NCBI GenBank assembly: GCA_003550325.1
Contig: QKWP01000617.1
Location: 28,756-92,755, forward strand
Source: Gigaspora rosea
Lineage: Eukaryota; Glomeromycota; Glomeromycetes; Diversisporales; Gigasporaceae
Length of the DNA stretch: 64,000 nt
Direction of reading: 5' to 3'
Both the position numbers and the translations under genes were made by a program. Under the pieces are notes generated by a model, which ran no database searches, had not been told where the DNA came from, and saw only the letters and a list, made by a program, of their open reading frames with translations. The first letter of the stretch is position 1. Every line of letters starts with the position of its first letter. Positions 21,761-33,919 of the stretch are shown in pieces.

Positions 21761-22089
21761 ATAGAAGAAATATATATCATAAGATTATATACTATATAAA
21801 GAACAGGCAGGTTTTCTATGAAACTTCACTAGTTTATTCTTCTGTTAATATATGAATATAGTATAGAGACCAATCTAAGTAATTTGCATTTTGCTTAACT
21901 TTTACTAAACACACATTTTTACTAGTAAATTGTTATCATGTAATATAAGTACACAATTAACTTGAAATTCTGTTACTTTTTCTGCACTATTGGCTTATAA
22001 AATTTTAATAGCTAGTTCACAAAGGTACTACAATAAAGAAATTACTATAATTTATAAACTATTCAGTAAGAAAACTGGATTTGTTGTTA

Positions 22090-22560
22090 TTTATTAGTTT
22101 TTTTTTTGAAATTTCCTTTGGGTTTTCATCCCCAAAGATTGTATTTGGCGATCTTTTTATTAAGGTCCTAGATTTCAATTACAATTTCTTTTTTGTGATA
22201 CAATCTATGATATTATTAAGCTAGCTGTACAATCTAATTCTATACTCAGATACCCAGATATTCCTCAATTAAGCTACCCAGACTGCTGGTGGTATTATCA
22301 GGTTTCCAACTTCTTTTGGAACCTCTAGTCATCCGTACTGACCAGGGTGAAAAAGCCAGCAATAGACACTTCTCAGTACTTTCTTCTTTTGGCCTTCCAA
22401 AGTTTCAGCTTCCAACTTTATTCAGATCCTCTAGTCATCCTTAACGACTGGGGCAGCCAGACTAGGAGAACTTCTCGGTACTTCTTTCTTTTGGCCTTTC
22501 AAAGTTTTTCGCTTTCCTCTCATTTCGGTTAGAACTGGGACCCTCCTGAGTAGAGTTAGA
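22090..22560 (-). repeat. retroposon-like fragment with internal duplication
   Basis: A T-run at the left (poly(A) on the minus strand) is followed by GC-richer DNA in which about 105 bp containing CCTCTAGTCATCC...CTTCTCAGTACTT...TTGGCCTTCCAAAGTTT occurs twice (22300-22410, 22411-22515). A 61-codon plus-strand frame over the repeat is not considered a gene. Confidence 0.45.
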
Positions 22561-22564
22561 ACCA

Positions 22565-23100
22565 AGATGATTTTTTCAATCTGAATATAACTAGAATTAA
22601 AAAAAATGAATCTGGATTAATTTTATTTAAATCCAGATATAAATATATTTGGATTAATCCGGATATAAATCTAAATCCGGATACAAATCTAAATCCAAAT
22701 ACAAATCTAAATCTGGATACAAATCTAAATCTGATATAAATCTATATACAGTTAAAATAGCAATAATGTAACTTTGTTTATCGGAATTTTAGTTATATTT
22801 TGTACCAAACACAATCTATCTAATTTATTAGAGATTGTGCCTAATACAAAATATAAGTGAACCCAATGGCATGTTTTCTTTTGATAGTACACATATCCGA
22901 ATTATATATTATATCTGGATTATATCTTGTATCCGGATTATATGTGGTATCCGGATTGTATATTGTATCTGATTATATATTATATTCAAATTGTATAAAT
23001 GCAGATATAGTTGGTTCAAAAAATTGAATCTGGATTTGTTTAAAACTGGATTAATCCGGATATAAATATAAATCCGGATTCATCTACTACCTCTACTCTT
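22565..23100. repeat. ATCCGGATA-rich inverted-repeat element
   Basis: Many copies of AATCCGGATATAAAT or close variants (CTGGATT, CCGGATA) fill this region on both sides of a short unique middle. Outer parts such as TTGAATCTGGATT and its mirror suggest an inverted-repeat element related to the MITE at 3056-3199. Confidence 0.6.
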
Positions 23101-23269
23101 AAGTTCATTTGGATCCTTTTTCTTTATCGGGTTAGTACGACTTGCCATTTTAGTCAAATTACTGTTCAACTGGAATTTCACTAGAAGTATACATTTATTC
23201 AACTAGAATTCCACCGGGAATATTCATTATTTCCTTATATAGTACCAAAAATGAATTAATGTAGTTAAT

Positions 23270-23420
23270 TTAACCAACTGCGGTCCTAGCATCCTAGTTC
23301 AGCCCCATCCATCTCATGATCAAGTATAGTTTCTCTTTGTCTACTAGTAGGGATTGAACCAGCAACCTTACGCTTAGCAATCTGGAAGCATAACTACTTA
23401 TACTATCAACCCACAGGTTT
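23270..23420 (-). repeat. tRNA-derived SINE head fragment
   Basis: The reverse complement carries an exact B-box-like GGTTCAATCCC preceded by an A-box-like GTTGATAGTATAAG, then unrelated sequence including GGACCGCAGTTGG. The latter resembles GGACCACGGTTGG near 45790, suggesting a shared SINE body. Not a functional tRNA. Confidence 0.45.
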
Positions 23421-23429
23421 TTATTTATT

Positions 23430-23980
23430 GGTTTTTATTTATATCAATATTACTAAAAAATTATTTGGCTAAATTTTGTCTTCAATTAGATAAAATTGAA
23501 ATGTCTAAATTTTTTGAAGTTTTTCTCTCTCCTTTTTTTTAGTATTTTTATTACTATTAAGCCTGCCAATATATAGTTACAGGCCAATGACAAACTTTTT
23601 TGTTTCATTTATACTATGGGCAGAACATCTTTAGGAATAACTAAATTTATTATATATTTAAAAAGCCCTTAAATTGAGGATCAATACTTTTTTTACTCCA
23701 ATTTAAGATTTGCATATTTTTGGTATTGCTAATAGTATAATACTTTTGTCTTTTGAAGTAAATATTATATATAATATAAAATATTAAATTGAAACCTTCT
23801 TTATAAAAAATTATATACATAATTTTTTTAAAAAAAATAAAATACTGTTGCACTACCTGAACAATTATCATTTATCCTAAATTTATTTTTTTTCTGAATG
23901 CTTTTTTTTTATAAGATTATAGAGAAATTTTGCTTAGTAAAACTTGAACCTTAACTGTATAAACTTTATATAAAAAGAGT
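23430..23980. other. AT-rich intergenic, nothing recognised
   Basis: The 73-codon minus-strand frame here is low-complexity and without a domain. Confidence 0.4.
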
Positions 23981-23986
23981 AATTAA

Positions 23987-24157
23987 TCAAACCTCTCTAC
24001 AGTCACCTTTTCTATAGTCACAAAATTAATATAATTACAATTTTATTTTTACTAACTATCTATATAAATATATAAAAAATATCTCTATGTTAGTCACACT
24101 TCTTTATAATCACAGCTTTTTGTATCCCAAAGGTGATTATAAAGAGATTTGACTATA
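23987..24157. mobile_element. TA-flanked MITE, short CAAACCTC copy
   Basis: The left end ATCAAACCTCTCTACAGTCAC and the right end GTGATTATAAAGAGATTTGAC are inverted repeats. It is a deleted relative of the 10609-10979 element, sharing CACAGCTTTTTGTATC. Confidence 0.7.
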
Positions 24158-24159
24158 TA

Positions 24160-25215
24160 TTGAAAACCCTTATTATTATAAAGATTAATGTTTTAATTAT
24201 ATACAAAACCTATAATTACTAATAGCTTTACTATCTAGAACTTTTGTATGAAACTTTTTTTTTATTATATATTAATAAAATTAACGTTATATAGAATTGT
24301 AACTAGTCAATCAAATTTAATAAGATGTGGATCTGTAGATCACATATTTTAACTAATAAATATAACTTTGGTTATGCTACTATAGGAGCATTTTATAATT
24401 ATTGTAATTAATAAATATTTGTTTTGATCTTTCTGATCATGTTATATTATACAAATTATATTTAATTATTGGCCAATTTATTGTTGATAATTATGTAACA
24501 GTAAAATTTTATAGTGATACTGAGGTGCAAAACTTATGTTTTTGTTACTCCTGTCCTGTACTTACTTTTTTAATACATCTAAATATACTCAAAAATTTTA
24601 GATACAGTAATTTTAAAAAGTTATATGATTGCTGCAATTAAATTAGCCAATGGAATTGCAGATAAGATTACAAAAAAATGTTTTTTTAATAATTATTTAT
24701 TATATCAACTATAATACTAATAGTAATAAGATCATCAAAATCATATAAATATATTAGGTAAAAACATCTTTATGATTTTTAAAGCTTTTTAAAAAACTTT
24801 AAAAATTGTAAACATTCTTTACTTATATCTTGTAATATACTAAGCCAATTTTGATAGATTTACTACTATTGGATAGTAAGTTTTCTACAACTTTTATTAG
24901 AAATTTAAATAATAATGATATAATAAAAAAATTAGTTCCAATTAAAAAAACTTTAAGCCCTTTATTAGAAGCTTATCTGCAATTCTATTGGTTAAATTTA
25001 ATTATAGCAGTTAGTGACTTTTTTAAAATCACTATATCTCAAAAAAAATAATAAATTTTTGGGTATATTTAGATGTATCAAAAAAGTAAATACAGGAGTA
25101 TCAAAAATATAAGTTTTGCTACTGGAGTAGTTCATAAAAATTTTATAGTCATGTGATAATCAACAGTAAATTGGCCAATAATTAAATATAATTTTGTATA
25201 TTATAACTAGGATCT
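24160..25215. other. AT-rich intergenic, nothing recognised
   Basis: A 66-codon frame at 24851-25051 is AT-biased and has no domain. The GTGATAATCAACAGTAAATTGGCC segment near 25153 also occurs near 17040, so it is repeat-derived. Confidence 0.4.
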
Positions 25216-25500
25216 GTATTGGGCTGGGTTAAGCCCAATTTGACCCAGACCTGACCTACAAATTTAAAAGTTTGGGCCCCAGATTTTTAGGCCTATAATC
25301 AATTTGGACCAATACTGGGTTATCCCAAAAGGCTTAACCCCAGTTAGCCTATTATAAATATGGTAAATTTAGAAATTGGATCAGGTAAATTTTCAAACCC
25401 ATAGACAAGGTTGGTCTGGGCATTAGGGTGAGGGGCACGTAAAAATTTTTGGGCATGCCCAGAGTGGCATGCCTTGAACTAAAGGCATGCCCTTATAATT
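25216..25500. repeat. left arm of GGCATGCC-rich repeat
   Basis: Contains GGGTTAAGCCCAATTTGACC, AGGGTGAGGGGCAC and the palindromes GGGCATGCCC and GGCATGCC. Similar motifs in inverted order occupy 33280-33440 on the other side of the LINE. Confidence 0.55.
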
Positions 25501-25924
25501 ATATATACCTATTCTTGTATAAGTGCACTCTCTATAAACACACTTATTATAACTTATAGAACCACTTAATTATTTTATTATTTTATAGATACTAATTTAT
25601 AAACAAATTTATTTCAATGACTATTTCTTATTAACAACTTATTTTATAAACAAAATAATTATAGCCATTGTGATTTAGAATTAGAATTAAGATTAGTATA
25701 ATTTATAAAGAAAAAAGCTTTATATAAACAGTTTAAAAACTGAACTTATCTGCAAATTAATTATCTGTAAAATAATCTTAAATTGTTTATAAAATAATTA
25801 TTGATGAAATAATATAGATCTTATTTATCAGTACAAAAAAAACTTTAAACTAATTTTTAAAGTCCAGATATAGATCTTTATAAATATATTTTTCTCTGAT
25901 AAAATGCAATTATAGAGAGTTTAC
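25501..25924. other. AT-rich spacer before LINE
   Basis: Nothing recognised. Confidence 0.4.
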
Positions 25925-25942
25925 TATATAAATATTATCTTT
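25925..25942. repeat. LINE target-site duplication, left copy
   Basis: TATATAAATATTATCTTT, identical to 33189-33206. It abuts the T-run that is the element's poly(A) tail. Confidence 0.9.
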
Positions 25943-26183
25943 TTTTTTTTTTTTATAATTCGGCAGTCATGCCATAACTTTATTTATCATAATTTGTACA
26001 TTACATTTTATGACTACTTCTAACTGAAGCTAAAATCTAAAGTATGACCTACCTGGTTGTCGCATTGGACACCTATGTGTGATCTGCTATAGCAAGGTTT
26101 TACCTCCTCACTTTTCTCCACCTTCGTTAAGGTTTCTAAAAAGTGGTTCACTGGCAAGGACTTGCAGCCTATCATGACTACCC

Positions 26184-29100
26184 TTAATTTCGGCACCACG
26201 GGGAATTTGTCCCCTCTACCATCCACGTGTACACTTCCTTGGTAGCTATTTCAAAACTTCTTGACCATTCTTCTTGCTTCTTTGAACAGCTTGATCTTCT
26301 TCTTTCCTTTTCACCGCCCTCCTGACTACTTCTGCCTTCCTGTTCCTTACTTTTTCTCTTTTTCTTTTCATACTTCTCCTTTTTCTGCATGCCTACTTCT
26401 TTTTCCCACTTTGGCACAGATTTGCAGTGCAGATTCCAAATTTCATCCTGGAAGAACTGAAGCCAATCTTGCATAAACTGGACCAACAGCTTAGTGATTC
26501 TGTTGTTGGAGATACCTTGATCGTACATGCGTTTTCTTGTCCCCTTGTGAATTATTCCTCTTGCCATTTTATTTTGACTAACTTTCTCAGTATCTCCCCT
26601 CTCACAAGTCCCTCAGAGTATCTTTCCAAGCTGTTCTCTTGAGACTGCTCTTTTTCCAATGTCATCCAAGCTCTCCCACGCCTTTTTAACCATTTCTTCT
26701 TCTGCTTGTGCCCACCTCTGTGTGTCACTATCGCATGCAGTTAGATATTCAAATGTTTCTTTCATTGTATTGCATTTTTTGCATAAATCGTTCTCATGCA
26801 AATCAGGTCTAAAGCAGCGTCTCTTCTCGAGCGTAGGCAGCAATCTATTGAAACTTTTAAGTCTAAAGCTCCAAACTTGGTTGTCTCTAATACTTCTGCC
26901 TTGCGATTTTCTCAGATGTGTCAGGACCTTTTTGAAGACTAACCATTCTGTTTCAGAGTTCCGCTCTACATGAACTTCATCGTTTCTCCCACGTAGAAAA
27001 GTCCATTCTGCTTTATGTGTTATGCCTAGCTATTTCTTGATCATCTCTCTGAGGGGAGTTTCGACAGTCTTCATGTGCCATGTGGGTTTTAGGAAGAACC
27101 CTCTAGTGCTAACAGCATGTATATCTACTAATTTTCCTTCTTTGCGTCCTCGTTTTGCTAGCGTGTCTGCTTGCTGATTTAGTTTGTTCTGTGAGTGAGC
27201 TTGAATCTTATTGAACTCCACTTTCAACCTCTTTGTTAACACCATCTCTCTAATCGCACTGAGTATGCCAGGGTTGTTCAGTTTTAACCACTCCCTTGTT
27301 CTTTGTATCCTTAGTGCCGTTTTAATTAAATTTATCGCAACCTGACTATCTGTATTGAACGTTACTTCACTATCATTCAGGACTATTAGAAGTGCTTCCA
27401 CGATCTCCATTAACTCTGCTCGAGTGGAAGACGCCCAACCTTGCATTCCCCCATAGGTGCCCCGGACAACCTTACTATTTTTGTTCACCTGTATTACACT
27501 ATATCCTAACTCTAACTGACCCAAAGTTGGGTGCATCCTAACTGATACATCTGTATAGAAGCTAAAAACCCTATCCCTCCAATTGCACTCTAAAATCTGA
27601 CCCAATTCCTCCACCTTATCTCTTCCCTTAACTGTATTCTCAATGCATAATTCTTCCCACCTCTTTGTAGTGATTTCCTTTTTAATCTTCTTTACCTCTC
27701 TTATTTCTTTCTGGTCTACTTTTCGCGCACGTCTTTCAAGTGGCCTCTTATAATAACCCAAGTTAAGCCCTACTTTCGAGTTTTCTTTACCCTCAATCCA
27801 CTATGAAATGTCTACGAGCTTGTTCAATTTAACTCTCTCCTTCTCCTTTACATTTTCAGGGGGAGTTCCTTTTGAATTTCTGTAGGCTACCCTAGAGGTT
27901 TCCTTTTGGGATTTTTCAATCACCAACATAGAACCCACTTCCGCTATGTCTTTGGTTTTTTAACAATTTTGCCTACTTTTGGGGAGTTTTTCTTATCACT
28001 ATCGAATAACTCCCACTCCTTTCTCGACCTTTTTCGTGAGACTTTCTTAATTTCTGGCTCTAGCAAAAATTGGTTAACTTCCTGTTCGCTATCTATAATT
28101 GGTTCGAGTAAGGTTCTTGTATTGTTTTCCATCACGATTTTTTTGATTTCAGCAAACCATGAAGCTTTCCTTCCTTTGGTACTCTCTTTTCTTAGCTTTT
28201 GATTTGTTGCCATGTTAATAAGGAGTTTCCTTCTGGATCGACTAATTGTTCTAAGTACCAGAGCCGTAATTTCTTTAGACTTGTTAGGCTCCCCTTCCAG
28301 TTTGCTTCTTGCAACACCTTTATAATTTTTGTGCCACTACCTTCAGCTTCACCAATTTGCCATTTCTTAATGTGCGTCTCAGATATCACTTCAAACCCCA
28401 GACTTTTTGCTAACTGCAGTACTTTCGCATTTAAATTGAATTTCATATTAGCTTCATTGAACTTGCTTTCCTCGAAGTACTATATCAGAGAAGGGTTGTA
28501 GTGTTCTAGTTGTGCCTCCTTTAGTCTTAGCATTGTCGTTTTCTCTAATAAACCACTATCGTTGATTTTTACGCTCCATTCTGTTATAGTGTGTTCAGTA
28601 TGCCTATCCCAAAAAGTTTTCATCCCTATAAAGTCAGCATTTGCAACTAGACAGTTAGGAGCTGTAGATACCAGTTGAGCTTTCCATTTAGCTTGTCTAA
28701 TATTGGTTGATGTATAGTCTCACATACACTTTTCGGCAACAGATTGGTTATTGCTTTGTATTCAATTCTCGGTAGTAACACCATATTATTTAGATACTTA
28801 ATCTGTCCTATTGACAGCTTTTTGTACCTTAGTATTGCTGTAAAGCTGACTACATCTTTTTGAATCCTTTTCTTGCAATCCCTAGCTTGGTTCTTTTCTG
28901 CAACCCAAATGCCCAAAAACTGAATTGCCTTTCCTTTTGCATCCATTTTGACCATTTCTCCGTCAGATCCAAGTTTTATCGAAGCCTCCTCCTCTTTATT
29001 CTTCTTGTATAGTACCAGGAGTTCTGACTTTGTGGGGTTTGTTTTTATATCGTTTATTTCATAGTATTCGTTAGCTACTCTGGTAATTGTTTCTAGATCC

Positions 29101-31539
29101 TTTTTCGATCCCCGATAAAGGTTGTATCATCTGCATATGCCAGACAATTTATTTTCGCTTTTTCCTGTCTGACTAAGCCTTTATTTATATCTATTGGCCA
29201 ATTCACCTCCATTTTATAGCCTTCCTCTAGGCTTTGGATCTTGCACAAAAGAGGGTCGTATATCACCTTCCATACTAGGGGAGAAATGACCTCCTCCTGA
29301 TCAATACCATCTTCCATCTTGAAACCTTCTGTGACCCCAAATTTTGTAATATCCCGAACTTCTCTTCTTGCGTACAACTCTGTAATAAAGTGGCTTGTTT
29401 TCTGTGGGACCTTAATTCTGCACAATGCTCGTTGTATACTTTCAGAGGGTACTGAATCAAAGGCTTTTTTGATATCTTGAAAAAGCACCCATACCTCCTT
29501 TTTCTTTTCTCTCGCCTCTTCAACCAGGTTATTAAAAATATGAATAGGGATGCTTGTTGCCTCTCCAGGAAAGCCTGCGTAATTTTGACCTTTTAAAATC
29601 GGTGCTTAGTAAGCACTAGGCTAAGCCTTCTTTGCACAATTCTTACTAATGTTTTTCTGAAGGTTTCTAAAAGCATGATGGGTCTTGTACTAGCCAAAGC
29701 ATAGTCCTATTCGACTAGTTTTGGTATAGGGAAGATTTGTCCTATCTTCCATTTTCGAGGCATAGCTCCACAATCTAATACTAGGTTGCTCAACCTTAAG
29801 AAAGCTGCTGTGGCTACGGGGCCCGCCCTTTTAATAAAGATATAGCTTATGCCTGATAAACCTGGAGCAGTGTTCGCTTTTGCATCTTTTATGCACTCTG
29901 TCCATTCGGGTTCTTGGATTGGCTGCTCTACTTCCTCATACCAAGTTGGGTCAATCCAGTGTTTTGGCTCGTATTCCTCAATCCAATCCTTTGACATTCT
30001 CTCAAAATTATGTTTTCTCTTTTTGAAGTGCCCCTGATAAAACTTCTTTACCTCCTCTTTAATCTTATACGGTTCAGATATCAATTCCCTGACGCTATGG
30101 TTCGACCCTTCTTGCTTTAGCACTTTGTCTATTAGGGTCTTCCGCAGGGACGCTCCAAGATGCTATTCAGTATCAGCTTATCATTTTTCTCAATTAGACT
30201 ATATCGCTTTTCTATATTTTCTACGATACATTTCTCCTTATGTTTTTGTTCCTCCAGATTGGCCCTCTTTTCTAGAATTTTTATCCAGTTTTTCACCTCG
30301 TCAAACCACTCTTTTTCCCAAACTATTGGGGTTAGAGGTACCTGACTATTGTTCCGTTCGTTGATACTCTGAATTTGACAGTCGAACAATAATCTATTTA
30401 CTTGATTTGCTATTTCTCCTATACTTTTTATAGCTTTACGTGTGATTCTTCTTAAATTCCTCGAGTCTTTGAATACCGGGCTTCTGTCTACATTTTTATT
30501 AACCTCTTCCCTTATGTTTTTAACCCATTTAGAAGGAATATGCCGATTCGCCGCCTTTAGTATGGCATTTTCAATCTGGTCCCATCTTTCGTTAACTTCT
30601 CTTTCCTTTTCTTCTTCTCCAATTACCTTCTCCTGATCTTCCTCTGTATGCCTCAGAAGTCTCTCTAACATGCTCTTATATCCCTCCCAGTTTTCGTTTG
30701 TGGCCTTATCATACATAAATATGCGTCGTTTATGGATAGTTTCCTCCTTTCTTCTCTTAGTTTTAAATCTTAGTATTTCCCCCAAATTGAGAAATAACCA
30801 AACTAGATTATGGTCACTACCAGTGACTAAGCTCATGTCTTCGATATCGCATTTTTCGGTCGCTGCACGTAATTCTCTTGATACCCAGATGTGATCTATT
30901 CTGGTTTGGCTTCTTCCATTTGACCAAGTATACTTTCTCTCTTTGGGGTTACAATGACGAAAGCTTTCTATGAAGCCTAGTCTTTCTATCCATTTTGTTA
31001 GCGGCAGCTCCTTACATTTTTGCCTGTCCTTCTTATTTGCTGTATCTAGCTCTATATCTAAAATTTTATTAAAGTCTCCACCCAAGATATGGTGTATATT
31101 GGCTTTAGCACCTGCTATGTCTCTCATTAGCTGCCTCTGAATTTCCTTTGTTCTTTCCTTATCGTTTGGTGGGAGGTATATAATCCATATCTTAAAAGCG
31201 TTCTTTTTAAAGAAAGAGTCATGCCTATCATATATGGGATCGGTTTCTCTACCTTTGTAATATGTCTGCTCCATTCCCTGTCAATTAAGATTTCTACTCA
31301 TGACCCTTTTTTTTTGGTCAATTCTGCACTAGACCAATACCCTGATATATAGAATTTTCGATATTTATAAACTTTGCTTCTTTCTCGCTAATGTTTGTTT
31401 CCACCAGGCCAATGATGTTTAATTTTTGTTCTTTACCATAGTCACACACCTCCTGTAACTTCTGCATATTGTTTTTAATGCTGTTTATATTATGAACACC
31501 AACTTTAACTGCTGCATACTTGTTGACGTCCTCCCGCAA
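26184..31539 (-). pseudogene. LINE ORF2 (EN-RT-RNH), frameshifted
   Basis: The protein is spread over successive minus-strand frames. The endonuclease begins near 31525 (VGVHNINSIKNN, LVETNISEKEAKF) and continues to HHILGGDFNK and VTGSDHNLVW (about 31100-30800), covering the APE catalytic Asn, Glu and Asp-His positions. RT: KANTAPGLSGISYIFIKRAG (about 29850), QDIKKAFDSVPSE (about 29470), QEEVISPLVW, CLAYADDTTFIGD (about 29120), then FLGIWV (about 28910). RNase H (27761-27030): FYTDVSV, RAELMEIVEAL, FNTDSQVAINL, NQQADTLAKRG, giving D-E-D-D. The tail has CFRPDLHENDLCKKCNTMKE (26820-26750), a Cys/His cluster. At least seven frame changes occur. Confidence 0.9.
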
Positions 31540-31640
31540 GACTATAGCTTTGTTTCTCTAGCTTTTACTCTCTTCAGTACTACTAGAAGCCAGACAGTTA
31601 CTCGTAGTACTAATAATCATTGGTTCAACTGAGGCGCCCA

Positions 31641-33141
31641 TTAGGAGCGAGTAGGGCACTCCTGTGCCCTACTTGCTTTTAAGATTTCCTCTAATACCTT
31701 GTTTTTAAAGTCGCCCATTAACGAAGAAATAATTGACTCTATGAAATTTGGAACTGTACTCTCATTTTTCTTTCCTTCACCATCTTCTCGCATGTTTTTG
31801 TTTGCATGTAGGTCTAGTATTGCCTTTTTCTTTGCCAAATGATTCTCTTTGTTTTGTCCCTTGTTGTCCCAGTACCTGACTCTGTACATTTTGTGACTCT
31901 GATTCTTAATTCCTATTTTATTCGTATTATAACCTTGCTCTTTTCTATATTCTTTTATTTTTCCCTTGTTCTTCGACCCATAATCTCTACTCTCATCTCC
32001 TTCTGTTACATCTGGGTTCCTTGGTTTCTCTTGTAATATACTCTTCTTCCCTTCTTTTTGTAAATAAATATTCTTTGTTTCCCATTCTAGTCTAGCATTA
32101 TAATACCAAACTGGTCTGTTTACTGCGCTTTGAAGGTCCTCTTTTGTTTTAAAATAAACACTGGCAGTTCTTCTCTGATTCCTGTTACTATTTTGTGAAA
32201 TGTAGACGGCCTTCGCATTACTTCCTCTCAATTGTCGGAGCAATGCAGACTCTACAGCTGATGCGGCAAATTTCTAATTATTCCTTTAATTTTATTCCTC
32301 TCTACTAAGGCTTCTTTATCGAATTTCCCTTGTGTTATCCTAACTAACTTTCCCAGCTCGAAGTGAACTGACCATGCTTTTTCTAAGAAAAGCTTTTTCT
32401 TGTCATCTTTTGGTTCTATTTCTACATAGAGCGCCTTAGTTCTACCACATGCCATCGCTCTGAGGATAGTCACTCTCCCATAAATGCTAAGGGCTCTTTT
32501 TAGTTGCGCCGCTCTAGTGAATGTTGGGATATCCCATACTGTCAAGCCAATTTTATCTTTCTTCTTTTCTTTATTTTCGTCAGTAACTTCCTTTGTCGTT
32601 GAAGCCCATCTTGAGCTGTATATGTCCTTAGTCTCTATTTCCGATAGAGTACTTTGGGGAAGTACCATCACTATGTTTTCACCCTTTAAGTCTATTTCCA
32701 TCTTATTTTCTCTTTGCTTCATAACTTCATCATCATTTTCTTTAGGAACTTTTTCATTGAATTCTCGCTCCGCAGGTACACTACTGTCTTCTACCCTTGC
32801 TAGGATTTCTTCTATTCCATAATCTAAGACTTCATTTCTGTATCATTTAATACTTTTTTGACTTTATCTTTACATGTAAAGTTGGTCTCTTTCTCCTTGC
32901 CTGATACGAGATCCTCTTCTTCTCCACATACCTCTTGCTTGGTTGCTTTTTTATATTCAATCCATTTATACGTCTCAATGACTTTCCTTATTAAATACAC
33001 TGCATTTTGGTTACTTAATCGAAGCCACCTTGCTATATTTTTATCCTTATTCGTCACTTCCCTGTTTAGGGCTTTTAGCTGATCCCATACTTCAATTTCC
33101 GCATAGGTAAATATATTCCTGTATGTTACTAGTTCTTCCAT
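31641..33141 (-). pseudogene. LINE ORF1, RRM-like, frameshifted
   Basis: Three frames in succession make up ORF1. 33141-32824 starts MEELVTYRNIFTYAEIEVWD. 32722-32252 contains a Lys/Glu-rich linker and GLTVWDIPTFTRAAQLKRAL followed by YGRVTILRAMACGRTKALYV, an RRM-like beta-alpha-beta pattern. 32243-31641 continues with LRQLRGSNAKAVYISQNSNR and TASVYFKTKEDLQSAV, a second RRM-like unit, then a basic tail. ORF1 proteins of this type bind element RNA. Two frameshifts separate the parts. Confidence 0.8.
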
Positions 33142-33188
33142 TTTAAGTTCTATCTTTCTAGAAGATTCCTATTATTAAGTTGTTTTTG

Positions 33189-33206
33189 TATATAAATATT
33201 ATCTTT
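33189..33206. repeat. LINE target-site duplication, right copy
   Basis: Identical 18 bp to 25925-25942; marks the element's 5' end at 33188. Confidence 0.9.
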
Positions 33207-33279
33207 AAAATAGTTAAAATTATTAACCAATTAGAAAATATGTTTGCTTAATATATACTTTTTAAATATCAAATGAAAT

Positions 33280-33440
33280 GGGCATGCCTTCTAGCTTAAA
33301 GGCATGCCCCTGGGCATGCACACAGGCATGCACAAGAGGGGCATGCACAAGAACCCTGTGCCCCTTACCCTACTGGGCATACAAAATAATCAGGTCCATA
33401 AAAACCCAATATAATCTGGTCTAACCTGGGCAAAACGAAC
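33280..33440. repeat. right arm of GGCATGCC-rich repeat
   Basis: GGGCATGCC, GGCATGCCCC, CTGTGCCCCTTACCCTACTG and TAACCTGGGCAAAACG mirror motifs of 25216-25500 in opposite order, consistent with an older inverted-repeat element that the LINE entered. Confidence 0.5.
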
Positions 33441-33730
33441 TCTAAATATAATACAATCAAAAGATCAAAACAAAAAATATATTTAAGAGACTACCTTTTG
33501 TGCATTAACAAAAAGTTTTTCTTAAGTAATTTGACTATTAAGGCCTTTAAAAACTAATTTTAATCCTAATCCTAATTCTAATTTAATAAAAATCTAAAAT
33601 ATTTTTACTCAATATTATGTGATATTAAAATTTTTATAGCAATACTAGAAAAGATTTCAATATCTGTGCCAAATCCTATGCAGATTTGACTAGTAAACTG
33701 CTACAAAACCTGGTCCAATTGGTACAGATA

Positions 33731-33919
33731 TACAGTAGGACCTTAAAATATACATATATAGGTCAGATTTATTATAAAATTATTAAAAATAGAAAGATCT
33801 GCAAGAAACCCCTTAAAAATAAGCAAAAAATACTATAAATAGAAAAGATTTGTATAAAGAAGCCAAAAATAAGCAACCTAATCTATCTATGTATATTTTG
33901 GAGATCTTATCTGTTATAC
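33731..33919. mobile_element. degenerate MITE (TACAGTAGGACC end)
   Basis: The left end with TAAAATATACATATATAGG is mirrored by CTATCTATGTATATTTTGGA on the right. The interior AAATAAGCAA/AAAGATCTG motifs are shared with the 10609-10979 family. Confidence 0.55.

Larger units (their letters stand above)
25943..33188 (-). mobile_element. full-length LINE retrotransposon, decayed
   Basis: A 7.2-kb non-LTR element lies on the minus strand, with an 18-bp perfect target duplication and a 3' poly(A) (T-run at 25943-25954 on the plus strand). Order from its 5' end: ORF1 with an RRM-like region, then ORF2 with APE-type endonuclease, reverse transcriptase, RNase H and a Cys/His zinc-knuckle tail. The combination of APE endonuclease and RNase H fits the Tad/I-like groups. 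Several frameshifts and stops mean it cannot make its proteins. Intact ends on both sides argue for one complete insertion followed by point decay. Confidence 0.93.

Noticed and set aside
32484-32822. plus-strand frames across the LINE
   Set aside because: They are shadows opposite the minus-strand ORF1/ORF2, with Ser/Phe/Leu-rich composition.
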